Below, piece by piece: positions 63,605 to 64,000 of a stretch of 64,000 nt of DNA; position 1 is the first letter of the stretch; each line of letters starts with the position of its first letter. The stretch is from Micrasema longulum. Taxonomy: Eukaryota > Arthropoda > Insecta > Trichoptera > Brachycentridae. The translations under genes were made by a program, and so were the position numbers. Location: the NCBI GenBank assembly GCA_022494885.1, contig JAGVSM010000460.1:89817-153816 (forward strand), given 5' to 3'. The notes beneath the pieces are model-generated. The model had not been told where the DNA came from. It saw only the letters and a program-made list of their open reading frames with translations, and did not search any database.

Positions 63605-64000
63605 TCTGACATTTCATGAACACATAGAGGCAATCAGTGGTAATGCATTGAAGATGTTAGGATTTGTTCTGCGTACTGCCAGGGTTTTCGAACCCGTACT
63701 GAGAACTCTTTACAACTCCTTGGTGCGAAGTAGACTCGAGAGTGGCTCGATGATTTGGGGGCCACATGAACTGAAGGACTCTTTTATGATAGAGAAAATC
63801 CAAAAGAAGTTTCTGAGATATCTCTACATGAGAGAGTGCGGGTATTATCCTTGGCTCTACCCGACCGAGTTTCTCCAGGGTATGCTTGGCCACAACAGTT
63901 TAGATACTAGAAGGAATGTGTATTTGACTGCACATTTTATCGATTGTTGCGCGGTATGATCGATAATTCTGAAATTATGATGACCATTGGTTTGTATGTT
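63605..64000 (+). mobile_element. LINE reverse-transcriptase C-terminal part, runs off the window
   Basis: HEHIEAISGNALKMLGFVLR, VLRTLYNSLVRSRLESGSMI, WGPHELKDSFMIEKIQKKFL, RYLYMRECGYYPWLYPTEFL, GMLGHNSLDTRRNVYL. This is the thumb and C-terminal region of a widespread insect non-LTR retrotransposon. A frame break occurs near 63957. Confidence 0.85.

Overview
The window is animal nuclear DNA. Genes are split by GT-AG introns, the sequence is very AT-rich, and most of it is decayed transposons. The coding exons match insect proteins, and the mix of mobile elements (mariner, piggyBac, Penelope-like, several LINE lineages, tRNA-derived SINEs, Helitron-like repeats ending near CTAG, many foldback MITEs) fits an insect, most likely a lepidopteran. 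The order is an inference. No operons, bacterial genes or CRISPR arrays are present.

Three host genes can be assembled with matching splice phases. (1) Positions 426-14035, plus strand: the beta subunit of mitochondrial NAD-dependent isocitrate dehydrogenase (IDH3B), lacking only its N-terminal exon(s), which lie upstream of the window. Six shared exons are followed by three tandem terminal exons (10741, 12782, 13942). All three splice in the same phase, so each can supply a different C-terminus. (2) Positions 20405-16978, minus strand, tail-to-tail with IDH3B: a three-exon, 207-residue protein with testicular haploid expressed (THEG-type) repeats. (3) Positions 42918-59460, plus strand: a six-exon, 319-residue short-chain dehydrogenase/reductase of the retinol dehydrogenase 11-14 type, with all catalytic motifs. 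Its 960 coding bases are spread over 16.5 kb. It carries a fossil duplicate of exon 2 and an inverted copy of the end of its last exon.

The rest is mobile-element debris. 0.9-2.0 kb: mariner relic. 3.0-3.6 kb: Penelope-like fragment between perfect 37-bp inverted repeats. 5.2-12.6 kb: LINE tails, a SINE, MITEs and a palindrome. 14-20 kb: the IDH3B/THEG intergenic zone and the MITE-filled THEG introns. 20.9-25.3 kb: SINE, LINE and a broken piggyBac copy. 25.9-31.3 kb: LINE tails, an LTR relic and a 2.7-kb unit with inverted ends. 33-42.4 kb: Helitron-like repeat, LTR with primer-binding-like site, foldbacks and a 2.4-kb inverted repeat. 43-59 kb: dehydrogenase introns with more of the same. 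59.5-64 kb: Helitron-like repeats and LINE tails.

The features most worth attention are the triplicated IDH3B terminal exon, a foldback insertion whose empty site is also in the window (giving a TTA target duplication), recurring hammerhead-ribozyme-like cores of Penelope type, and the two exon duplications in the dehydrogenase gene. All reading was by eye. Copy boundaries of decayed repeats are approximate.
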